Shown one piece after another: positions 1 through 5,041 of a DNA stretch of 5,041 nt. The notes below the pieces were generated by a model, which was not told the origin of the DNA, searched no databases, and worked only from the letters and a program-made list of their open reading frames with translations. Numbering within the stretch: position 1 is the stretch's first letter; each line of letters opens with the position of its first letter. The stretch is from Methanocellales archaeon (GTDB lineage Archaea > Halobacteriota > UBA148 > JAJOKI01). Made by a program: the position numbers and the translations under genes. Location of the stretch: the NCBI GenBank assembly GCA_021129915.1, contig JAJOKI010000065.1:1-5041 (forward strand), given 5' to 3'.

Positions 1-627
1 GCAAAATATGAGCCGCATCTGGTCGTAGTCGGAGCTGTGCATGTCGTAAAAGGGTTAGAAGAGGACCTAGTAGGAAAAGATATTGGATACAGTGGTTCTG
101 TGGAAGTGCCACCTGAAAAGGGGTTTGGCGAGCGGGATCCTGCATTAATCGAGACTTTTTCGATAACCAAGTTTAAAGAAAGACCGCGACCAGGAATGCA
201 AGTCAGTATAGATGGCAGGAATGGTGTCGTGGAGACCGCAATCGGCCGTAGAGCGCGTGTTGATTTCAACCACCCATTGGCAGGAGCTAAATTAGTATAT
301 GATTACACCATAGAAGAAAAAATAAGTGATACAAAAGCCAAGATAAAGGGGCTTATAGATTTGTATGCGCGTGCCGACCTCGACGTCGAAATCCAGGGCG
401 ATACAGCAAAAGTAATCGTTCCATATTCGCTGTCATTTGATCATCGCTGGATAATATCAAAACGACAGATAGCCGATGAGATTTTGGTTCACACCAATCT
501 CAAGGAGATGCAATACATCGAGAAATACACGAAGCCAAAAAAGGATGCGGCCAAGAAGTCTGCGAAGAAGCCCACAAAGAAATCGACTAAAAAATCAGGT
601 AAGAAGCAGAAAACCAAGGAAAAATAG
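1..627 (+). CDS. FKBP-type peptidyl-prolyl cis-trans isomerase, long archaeal form (5' partial)
   Basis: This is a cytosolic folding helper that would catalyse cis-trans isomerisation of Xaa-Pro bonds and act as a chaperone. The frame is open from base 1 to the TAG at 625-627, giving 208 residues without the true N-terminus. The GTG at position 37 lies inside the FKBP fold (the run VVVGAVHVVKGLEEDLVG) and is not the start. Seen in order: the end of the FKBP core (residues 1-50, with PPEKGFGERDPALI); the insert-in-flap chaperone domain (about 52-105, with the family signature RVDFNHPLAG at 86-95); return to the FKBP strand (about 110-122); an archaeal C-terminal domain (about 123-178); and a tail of about 30 residues (178-208) that is half lysine, built of KK-S/P/T steps. 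The tail is unusual for the family and could contact nucleic acid or ribosomes; that is inference. The gene converges on egsA with a 69-nt gap. Confidence 0.93.
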   Translation, partial: AKYEPHLVVVGAVHVVKGLEEDLVGKDIGYSGSVEVPPEKGFGERDPALIETFSITKFKERPRPGMQVSIDGRNGVVETAIGRRARVDFNHPLAGAKLVYDYTIEEKISDTKAKIKGLIDLYARADLDVEIQGDTAKVIVPYSLSFDHRWIISKRQIADEILVHTNLKEMQYIEKYTKPKKDAAKKSAKKPTKKSTKKSGKKQKTKEK

Positions 628-664
628 CATTTGAGAAGTGATGTGCGACCGGTTATGAGGAAAC

Positions 665-680
665 ACTAAGACTCCTTAGT
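665..680. terminator. Small hairpin between convergent genes, possible terminator
   Basis: ACTAAG (665-670) and CTTAGT (675-680) form a perfect 6-bp stem around a 4-nt loop in the gap between the FKBP gene and egsA, whose 3' ends face each other. The stem is AT-rich and no long T-run follows on either strand, so it is a weak candidate; archaeal termination depends more on T-tracts than on hairpins. Confidence 0.25.
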
Positions 681-696
681 CATTCCACCCATCGAT

Positions 697-1779
697 TTAT
701 ACCACCTTTGTAGCCTTTGCAAGCTCTTCCGCCTGCTCTCTGGATAAACCATCCCCAAGAATCGTATACCTCTCTGGGCGAATCTCATGGGCACGAACCA
801 GCGCTTCGATGATGTATTTATCTTCGATACCCAGTTCCTTTGAGTTGGTCGGCGCACCTATCTGTTTCAACGAATCGCGGATGGACTGCCAATCCCCGCC
901 ATGCAGGTACATCATCATGATTGCACCCACGCCGCACTGCTCACCATGCAGAGCAGGCTTAGATGCGATTCTATCCAGTGCATGACTGAACTTATGCTCC
1001 GATCCGCTTGCTGGTCTGGAAGACCCTGCGATGCTCATGGCAACTCCGCTCGATATCAGCGCCTTGACCACGATGCGAACAAATTCATCCGAGTCGGGTT
1101 TGATAGAAGCGGTGGCATCAATCAGTATTTGTGCAGCCATCCAGGATAGGGTTGCTGCATATTCACTGTAATCAGCGCCATGCAATTTGCCAAGTTTCTT
1201 TGCCAGTCGCCAGTCCATAACTGCGGCATAGTTGGAGATAATGTCGCCACAACCGGATGCCAGCAACCTATATGGGGCAGACGCAATGATTTTTGTGTCG
1301 ACGACGATTCCCATTGGCGCTTGTGCCGGCATCGATATGCTCTGGCCATTTTGTATGAGCGATGCTCGCGACGAAGCTATTCCATCATGAGAGGCCGTAG
1401 TGGGCACGCTTAGAAACGGAATGTCCAGCTGAGTAGATGCCAGTTTTGCGATGTCTATGCATTTGCCTCCGCCAACACCCAAAAGAAAAGCCGCATCTAT
1501 ATCATTCGCTCGCCCTTTTACCCGTTCAACCTCGTGCATAGAAGCGGATAAGACCTCAATCAAGTCAGTACCATCATAACCTCCATCGGACAACAATCCA
1601 ACAACGACCTCTCCTGCTATCTTTTTTGTATTCAAACCCGTTATGACCATGGCGCGTCCCCGGAGTTTAAGGTCATTGCAGACGTTGACTATCTCGTTTA
1701 TGGCATCCTGGTCGATGACGATGTTTCTGGGCAATTGCATCCATCGATAGACGCGAGTTCGCGCAGGACCTGTCTCCAA
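697..1779 (-). CDS. egsA: sn-glycerol-1-phosphate dehydrogenase [NAD(P)+]
   Basis: It reduces dihydroxyacetone phosphate to sn-glycerol-1-phosphate in the cytosol, the committed step that makes the archaeal phospholipid backbone. The 360-residue product (TAA stop at 697-699) is the usual length for the family. Residues 1-120 form the nucleotide-binding half, with GVGGGKCIDIAK at 101-112 as the NAD(P) glycine loop, followed by PTTASHDGIASSRAS at 126-140. The second half holds the metal site of the iron/glycerol dehydrogenase superfamily: Asp179 (GCGD), one of His262/His266 (SEHKFSHALD) and His278 (LHGEQCGVG); ligands are assigned by analogy. The start is uncertain. The TTG at 1777-1779 keeps the short leader before WMQLPRN that I recall in homologues, while the ATG at 1738-1740 would begin at MQLPRN; neither has a clear Shine-Dalgarno. 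The gene lies divergent to the DUF63 gene. Confidence 0.97.
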   Translation of the reverse strand: METGPARTRVYRWMQLPRNIVIDQDAINEIVNVCNDLKLRGRAMVITGLNTKKIAGEVVVGLLSDGGYDGTDLIEVLSASMHEVERVKGRANDIDAAFLLGVGGGKCIDIAKLASTQLDIPFLSVPTTASHDGIASSRASLIQNGQSISMPAQAPMGIVVDTKIIASAPYRLLASGCGDIISNYAAVMDWRLAKKLGKLHGADYSEYAATLSWMAAQILIDATASIKPDSDEFVRIVVKALISSGVAMSIAGSSRPASGSEHKFSHALDRIASKPALHGEQCGVGAIMMMYLHGGDWQSIRDSLKQIGAPTNSKELGIEDKYIIEALVRAHEIRPERYTILGDGLSREQAEELAKATKVV

Positions 1780-1823
1780 CGAATCGGTGAGATTTAAGTC
1801 ATCTTCTCTCAGACAAACACCTC
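1780..1823. promoter_or_regulatory. Divergent intergenic promoter region (egsA / DUF63 gene)
   Basis: Only 44 nt separate the two divergent starts. An AT-rich TATA-like core (GATTTAAG, 1791-1798) lies about 26-33 nt before the DUF63 ATG. That is the spacing expected of an archaeal TATA box driving a nearly leaderless transcript, and no Shine-Dalgarno is visible before that ATG. Read on the other strand, the same core could drive egsA only if translation starts at the downstream ATG (1738-1740). Promoter calls by eye are weak. Confidence 0.35.
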
Positions 1824-2654
1824 ATGATAGATATCCTTAGACAATTCATCTTCTATTATTATATCGACCCCATCATATATGGTACTGGCTGGAATCCTGT
1901 GAACACACTGACGTTTGGCATTCTGCTATGCGTTATTCTTTTTGGCATATTAAAGTTACTGGAAAAACTGGACATCGAAATCGATCGGCAATTTATACTC
2001 GCAGTCGTACCATATATTATGGTGGGCGGAGTGCTCAGGGTGTTGGAAGACGCTGGAATATTTGCATCTCCCGTAAAATATCTGTTTATCACACCGCTGA
2101 TCCACTTTTTTGTGCTCATCGTATGTATCATCATACTACTAACATTGGTCAGACTACGTCAAATCAATAAAATAGGTGCCATAACGCCGATGTTTGGGTA
2201 TGTTGGAGTTGCATGGTTCGTTCTTAGCATTTTGATACTACTCTTAAAAACAGAGGTGGTTTTTCCATGGGTTCCAGTCGTAGTTATGGGAATTGCAACA
2301 GTTCTTACATCAGCGATATACCTTATGGGGAAGGGGTCAAAATTCCTCAACAATCGTTTCAGCATCTTCATCATCTGGTCGCACCTTTTCGATGCATCCT
2401 CCACCCACATAGGAGTGGACTTTCTGGGCTATCTCGAAAAACACATATTGCCGGCGCTTCTAATAGAATTAAGTGGTACTGCGATGGTGATGTATCCGTT
2501 GAAGCTTGTTGTGATAATTCCGATTTTATATATTCTCAACACCCAGTTTAAGGATACGGGCGATAAACTCGGCAATATATTAAAACTGGCGATTCTGATG
2601 ATGGGACTATCTCCTGGATTGAGGAATACATTAAGAATGATGTTGGGGATATGA
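1824..2654 (+). CDS. DUF63 family integral membrane protein
   Basis: This conserved archaeal polytopic membrane protein has no known function. The 276-residue sequence opens with the family-type N-terminus ([21 protein letters not shown], about 11-31). Hydrophobic stretches that look like membrane segments lie near residues 30-46, 57-70, 86-110, 118-141, 146-168, 208-240 and 250-262. Conserved polar blocks sit between or within them: [11 protein letters not shown] (68-78), [14 protein letters not shown] (187-200), EKHILP (205-210) and [14 protein letters not shown] (262-275). Charged residues in near-membrane positions (Arg72, Glu75, Asp76, Asp190, Asp199, Glu205, His207) hint at a catalytic or transport site; that is inference. 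The ATG at 1824 is chosen because it gives the expected N-terminus right after the promoter gap. The TGA overlaps the proS start by 4 nt. Confidence 0.9.
   Translation: MIDILRQFIFYYYIDPIIYGTGWNPVNTLTFGILLCVILFGILKLLEKLDIEIDRQFILAVVPYIMVGGVLRVLEDAGIFASPVKYLFITPLIHFFVLIVCIIILLTLVRLRQINKIGAITPMFGYVGVAWFVLSILILLLKTEVVFPWVPVVVMGIATVLTSAIYLMGKGSKFLNNRFSIFIIWSHLFDASSTHIGVDFLGYLEKHILPALLIELSGTAMVMYPLKLVVIIPILYILNTQFKDTGDKLGNILKLAILMMGLSPGLRNTLRMMLGI
1854..1864 (-). promoter_or_regulatory. Alternative TATA-like box for egsA inside the DUF63 gene
   Basis: On the minus strand this stretch reads ATATAATAATA, a good archaeal TATA-like core. A start point about 25 nt downstream would leave a leader of roughly 50 nt before the TTG start of egsA. 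The bases also encode the Tyr-Tyr-Tyr-Ile run of the DUF63 protein, so the AT-richness may be coding coincidence. Confidence 0.2.
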
Positions 2655-2656
2655 TG
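2645..2656 (+). promoter_or_regulatory. GGGGA ribosome binding site and ATGA stop/start overlap
   Basis: GGGGA (2645-2649), inside the last codons of the DUF63 gene, precedes tandem ATG codons at 2651 and 2654. The TGA of DUF63 (2652-2654) shares bases with the first ATG. This arrangement supports translational coupling of the two genes. The second ATG has the better spacing from GGGGA (4 nt), so the protein may begin one residue later. Confidence 0.5.
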
Positions 2657-4099
2657 TTATATGGTGATTATGTGAAATCAAAATCACTTCCAAAAAAAGA
2701 AGATTTCGGCGAATGGTACAACGAGATACTTTCCGTGGCAGAAATCACAGACGTCAGGTACCCTATCAAAGGACTCTGTGTGTGGCATCCATTTGGCTTT
2801 GCGCTCAGAAATAAGGTGTATGCCATTTTAAAGTCATTATTGGACGCAGATCATCAAGAGGCCCTTTTTCCGCTGCTGGTACCTGAAAATGAGTTCATGA
2901 AAGAGGCAGAGCATATCAAGGGTTTTGAGAATGAGGTCTATTGGGTCACAAAAGGCGGGACCACTCCTTTAGAAGTCCCACTGGCACTGCGTCCAACATC
3001 GGAAACTGCAATATACCCCATGTTCAAGCTCTGGATACGTTCACATGTCGATTTGCCATTGAGGATATATCAAATAGTAAATACGTTCAGATATGAGACA
3101 AAGCATACGCGTCCGCTCATACGGCTCAGGGAAATCACATCGTTTAAAGAGGCACATACAGCTCACACGACATGGGATGATGCTGAGAATCAGGTGCGCG
3201 AAGCGATGCAAATCTATTCTGAGTTTTACAGACGGCTGGCGGTTCCACACGTCATAACCAAACGTCCACAGTGGGACAAGTTTCCAGGAGCGGACTACAC
3301 GATGGCAGTGGATACCCTGATGCCCGATGGGAAGACTCTCCAGATCGGAACGATTCATCATCTGGGCACCAATTTCGCCAAGACGTTTGACATTCAATAT
3401 GAGGACGTCAATGGCGAGCAGCAGCATGTCCACCAAACGTGCTATGGCATCTCAGAGCGGTGTATTGCGGCAGTCATAGCTGTGCACGGCGATGACGGAG
3501 GACTGGTGTTGCCGCCGGAAGTTGCGCCGACCCAAGTCGTCATAATTCCCATTCTTTTCGGCAAGGGACTTCAACATGGGAAAGAAATACTACATGTGTG
3601 TAAACACGTTCGTGAGATGTTGGTCGATGTTGGTTTTAGAGTTGTGCTGGACGACTCGGACGAGAGACCTGGTGCCAAATACTATAAGTGGGAGATGAAA
3701 GGCGTTCCTCTAAGGATAGAGGTTGGTCCGCGAGACCTGAAGGAAAAGATGGTTACGCTCGTGCGGAGAGACACCTCTGAGAAGGAACCCATATCACAAT
3801 CTGAATTGGTTGAGGCGATATGGCAAAAGCTGGAGGAAATACACGCAAACCTCTATGAGCGGGCGAGGAAATCGTTCGATGCGAGAATTGTCGATTGTAA
3901 GACGCTGGACGAGACAAAAATCGCTATTAAGAAGGGCATAGCCAGAGTCAACTGGTGCGGCGGAGAGGAATGTGGCATGAAAATGGAAGATGCGGTCGAT
4001 GCAGACATGCTCGGTGAGCTGGCAAAGACCAAAAAGGGAAAATGTCCAATCTGCAACAAGGAAAGTGACAAGGTCGTGTTGATGGCGAGGGCGTATTAG
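2651..4099 (+). CDS. proS: Prolyl-tRNA synthetase, archaeal/eukaryotic type
   Basis: It attaches proline to tRNA(Pro) in the cytosol using ATP; it is a class II aminoacyl-tRNA synthetase. The 482 residues match the archaeal-type length, and the editing insertion of the bacterial type is absent. Seen in order: the motif 1 region (about 51-80, LRNKVYAIL to LLVPEN); the proline/ATP-site loop RPTSE (114-118); motif 2 ([16 protein letters not shown], 146-161); motif 3 ([19 protein letters not shown], 266-284); the anticodon-binding domain (about 293-395, with [18 protein letters not shown] at 334-351); and a C-terminal zinc-type domain with Cys436, Cys441, Cys465 and Cys468. It ends in ARAY; the terminal Tyr is a hallmark of this type and reaches the active site in known structures. 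It appears intact and is probably cotranscribed with the DUF63 gene. Confidence 0.98.
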   Translation: MMLYGDYVKSKSLPKKEDFGEWYNEILSVAEITDVRYPIKGLCVWHPFGFALRNKVYAILKSLLDADHQEALFPLLVPENEFMKEAEHIKGFENEVYWVTKGGTTPLEVPLALRPTSETAIYPMFKLWIRSHVDLPLRIYQIVNTFRYETKHTRPLIRLREITSFKEAHTAHTTWDDAENQVREAMQIYSEFYRRLAVPHVITKRPQWDKFPGADYTMAVDTLMPDGKTLQIGTIHHLGTNFAKTFDIQYEDVNGEQQHVHQTCYGISERCIAAVIAVHGDDGGLVLPPEVAPTQVVIIPILFGKGLQHGKEILHVCKHVREMLVDVGFRVVLDDSDERPGAKYYKWEMKGVPLRIEVGPRDLKEKMVTLVRRDTSEKEPISQSELVEAIWQKLEEIHANLYERARKSFDARIVDCKTLDETKIAIKKGIARVNWCGGEECGMKMEDAVDADMLGELAKTKKGKCPICNKESDKVVLMARAY

Positions 4100-4122
4100 G
4101 AGCGCGCGACAGCCTTGATAAG

Positions 4123-4143
4123 AAGTTTCCTGTAGGGAAATTT
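4123..4143 (+). terminator. Hairpin downstream of proS
   Basis: AAGTTTCC (4123-4130) pairs with GGAAATTT (4136-4143), 8 bp with one G-T wobble and a 5-nt loop, 24 nt after the proS stop. No T-run follows directly. It could help end the DUF63-proS transcript or belong to the left end of the neighbouring insertion sequence; the sequence alone does not decide. Confidence 0.4.
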
Positions 4144-4182
4144 GGGCGGAGCGAAGCGTAGCCGTATGTCCGCTGACGGTAG

Positions 4183-4194
4183 TAGAACTTTTTC
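4183..4194 (+). repeat. Left arm of candidate subterminal inverted repeat
   Basis: TAGAACTTTTTC here matches the reverse complement of 4739-4750 (TAGAACTCTTTC) at 11 of 12 positions. The pair brackets the transposase remnant. IS1111-type members of the IS110 family carry subterminal inverted repeats, so this is a plausible element mark, but an AT-rich 12-mer match can arise by chance. Confidence 0.35.
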
Positions 4195-4213
4195 TTAACA
4201 GATTATAGGCATT

Positions 4214-4221
4214 GGGAGGGG
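4214..4221 (+). promoter_or_regulatory. Strong Shine-Dalgarno for the transposase remnant
   Basis: GGGAGGGG ends 5 nt before the ATG at 4227-4229. It contains GGAGG, the full complement of the anti-Shine-Dalgarno sequence. This decides the start as ATG 4227 rather than the in-frame TTG at 4212, which would lie upstream of and overlap the ribosome binding site. No other gene in the window has a site this strong. Confidence 0.7.
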
Positions 4222-4226
4222 ATCAA

Positions 4227-4600
4227 ATGAAAGAATATGCAGGTTTGGATATACACACAGAAAAACTTTATGGAACGGTACTAGACAAGCGAGGAGACAT
4301 AGTGGTTCGGGGTAGTCTACCCTACACAAAGGCAGCAATCCAAAGCTTCTTTGCAGAGAAGAAGACGGACAAGGTGGACTCGAGAATACTTGCTGACCTG
4401 TTAAGAACGGGCTATCTTCCCGAGGTTTACATTCCCAGCGAGGACGTGCTAAAGCTCAGGGACATAGCAAGGCTTGTTAGAATACCTGGTATTGGCAAAT
4501 TCTCCTCGCTTACAGGATCAAGCGGAGGAAGGGATTCAAGGTTGCTCGCAGATCAGTTGCAAGAAAGATGTTAACAGACATCTGGCACATGCTCCTTTAG
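4227..4600 (+). pseudogene. IS110-family transposase (DEDD recombinase), internally deleted and frameshifted
   Basis: The family enzyme is a RuvC-like DEDD recombinase that works with an element-encoded RNA. Four conserved pieces are fused here. (a) The N-terminus MKEYAGLDIH...TVLD carries the first Asp (residue 8). (b) KKTDKVDSRILADLLRTGYLPEVYIP (45-70) carries the Asp pair (48, 51). (c) The helix-hairpin-helix IPGIGKFSSL (86-95). (d) After a frame change near 4511-4514, RIKRRKGFKVAR...ARKMLTDIWHML, the usual C-terminal end, runs to TAG at 4598-4600. The first and second Asp positions are about 40 residues apart, against about 90 in IS621, so roughly 50 residues including the catalytic Glu are missing. 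The coiled-coil region before IPGIG and the domain with the catalytic Ser are gone too. Without the frame change the frame ends at TAA 4572-4574 (115 residues). It is surely inactive. Confidence 0.85.
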
Positions 4601-4730
4601 CATGAGGGACAGGAACACCCCCTTCGCTTAACTAGTAGATGAGCCAGTTTCGATGAAACTGGGGGTTCCTTTACCACTAACCAAGATAGGCCTCGAGCCT
4701 CAAGAGATGTCTGTGGCAAGTTCCTGTCCC
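4566..4730 (+). ncRNA. Inverted-repeat-rich segment, possible structured RNA of the insertion sequence
   Basis: Perfect complementary pairs seen: ACAGACATCT (4574-4583) with 4705-4714 (10 bp); GGGACAGGAAC (4606-4616) with 4720-4730 (11 bp); hairpin CATGCT/AGCATG (4588-4593/4599-4604, 5-nt loop); hairpin CCAGTTTC/GAAACTGG (4644-4651/4655-4662, 3-nt loop); and AGGC/GCCT (4688-4691/4697-4700). The two long pairs cross each other, as in a pseudoknot. AGGAA (4611-4615) plus CCC (4618-4620) can alternatively pair with GGG plus TTCCT (4663-4670), directly stacked on the 4644-4662 hairpin. IS110-family elements are known to encode a bridge RNA in a noncoding end, and in IS1111-type members it lies on the transposase 3' side. 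This position fits, but a DNA-level role or decayed remnants are equally open. Confidence 0.35.
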
Positions 4731-4738
4731 AACATATG

Positions 4739-4750
4739 GAAAGAGTTCTA
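4739..4750 (-). repeat. Right arm of candidate subterminal inverted repeat
   Basis: GAAAGAGTTCTA is the inverted partner of 4183-4194, with one mismatch in 12. It lies just outside the inverted-repeat-rich segment and would place the element's right end a little beyond 4750. Confidence 0.35.
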
Positions 4751-4783
4751 AGAGATGTTAAGTGACCGAGCGAAGCGAGGCAA

Positions 4784-4798
4784 GGCAACGAAGTTGCC
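4784..4798 (-). terminator. GAA-loop hairpin downstream of the minus-strand gene
   Basis: GGCAAC (4784-4789) and GTTGCC (4793-4798) form a perfect 6-bp GC-rich stem closed by a 3-nt loop. It sits 24 nt past the stop of the minus-strand partial gene (4823-4825), so it could end that transcript. No T-run follows on the minus strand, and it might instead belong to the insertion sequence's right flank. Confidence 0.3.
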
Positions 4799-4822
4799 GC
4801 AGAGTGCCCAAGCCCGCCGAAT

Positions 4823-5041
4823 TCATACTCTTTCCCATAAACCAAAATCTTTAATCTGGAAGGTTTCATCTCTCAAAAGAATAGAACCTGGAGACCAATA
4901 TAAACCATGAGAGCTTAGTTTTCTTCCTGCTCCTTTGCTGTCCCAATCTCTGCCCACAACAGGTTCTATATTTCCTTTTATTTTTAAGTCGGAAGCATGT
5001 TTAGCATGTGACCAGATATATTGCTCAGTAGAAAGGGTAAT
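4823..5041 (-). CDS. Unrecognised protein, C-terminal 72 residues (partial)
   Basis: The minus strand is open from the window edge to a TGA at 4823-4825, with 72 codons and no in-frame ATG needed because the gene continues beyond base 5041. The translation looks like a folded soluble protein: aromatic and charged, with no long hydrophobic segment and no low-complexity run. Notable stretches are TEQYIWSHAKHASDLKIKG, GRDWDSKGAGRKLSSHG, LYWSPGSILLRD and FGLWERV at the end. I do not recognise the family. GC is about 39% (70 of 180 bases, 4861-5040), and codons ending in A/T dominate, so it may be of different origin from the genes at left. Reading as a real gene rests on the long open frame to the edge and the protein-like composition. 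Confidence 0.55.
   Translation of the reverse strand: MTLSTEQYIWSHAKHASDLKIKGNIEPVVGRDWDSKGAGRKLSSHGLYWSPGSILLRDETFQIKDFGLWERV

Larger units (their letters stand above)
4123..4780 (+). mobile_element. Degenerate IS110-family insertion sequence (approximate limits)
   Basis: The core is the broken IS110-type transposase gene at 4227-4600. The outer limits are uncertain because IS110 elements typically lack true terminal inverted repeats. Two pairs of sequences bracket the gene: a 12-bp inverted repeat with one mismatch (4183-4194 and 4739-4750) and a 10-bp direct match GAGCGAAGCG (4149-4158 and 4768-4777). The limits given enclose these and the flanking hairpins. At about 0.65 kb it is roughly half the size of a complete IS110 element, matching the loss of transposase blocks. 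It is a decayed or miniature derivative that cannot move itself, though it could have been moved in trans. Confidence 0.6.

Noticed and set aside
37..39. GTG as the start of the FKBP gene
   Set aside because: The frame is open to base 1 and upstream codons (AKYEPHLVVVGA) continue the FKBP fold, so the true start lies before the window.
666..1413. Several short open frames on both strands within 666-1413
   Set aside because: They lie inside the clearly identified egsA gene in other frames and show no family motif.
1859..2551. Open frames on both strands overlapping the DUF63 gene
   Set aside because: Shadows of the DUF63 frame, which carries the recognisable conserved blocks.
3041..4071. Minus-strand open frames opposite proS
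   Set aside because: Antisense shadows; proS is intact and full of family motifs across the same bases.
4100..4226. tRNA gene or riboswitch between proS and the transposase remnant
   Set aside because: No cloverleaf, T-loop consensus or known aptamer core was seen; only a simple hairpin and the probable insertion-sequence left flank.
4566..4810. CRISPR-like repeat array
   Set aside because: The short repeated words (such as AGAGATGT) are neither long enough nor regularly spaced; the structure is inverted pairs, not direct repeats with spacers.
4597..4869. Open minus-strand frame of 90 residues starting at an ATG at 4869
   Set aside because: It runs across the inverted-repeat segment and hairpins, has a Ser/Leu/Cys-rich composition unlike a folded protein, and overlaps the better minus-strand frame 4823-5041 in a different phase.

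Overview
The window looks like chromosomal DNA of a euryarchaeote. Three markers support this: sn-glycerol-1-phosphate dehydrogenase (the enzyme that sets archaeal lipid stereochemistry), an archaeal DUF63 membrane protein, and a prolyl-tRNA synthetase of the archaeal/eukaryotic type ending in a zinc-binding domain and a terminal Tyr. A long FKBP with an archaeal C-terminal domain fits too. The protein style suggests the methanogen/methanotroph-related Methanomicrobia, but that finer placement is a guess.

Layout: (1) 1-627 (+), the 3' part of an FKBP-type peptidyl-prolyl isomerase with a lysine-rich tail, converging on (2) 697-1779 (-), glycerol-1-phosphate dehydrogenase (egsA). (3) A 44-nt divergent promoter gap. 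(4) 1824-2654 (+), a DUF63 integral membrane protein whose stop codon overlaps the start of (5) 2651-4099 (+), prolyl-tRNA synthetase (proS); these two are probably one operon. (6) About 4120-4780, the wreck of an IS110-family insertion sequence: a transposase gene with a strong ribosome binding site that has lost at least three internal blocks, followed by a noncoding stretch dense in inverted repeats. (7) 4823-5041 (-), the AT-rich C-terminal end of an unrecognised protein that continues beyond the window.

The left 4.1 kb is housekeeping: protein folding, lipid backbone synthesis, an unknown membrane protein and translation. The right kilobase is accessory: a decayed mobile element next to an unidentified gene. 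The most interesting signal is the region after the transposase remnant (4566-4730). It holds two perfect inverted repeats of 10 and 11 bp in interleaved (pseudoknot) order, plus several perfect small hairpins. A structured RNA, such as the bridge RNA known from IS110 elements, is one explanation, but nothing here proves it.
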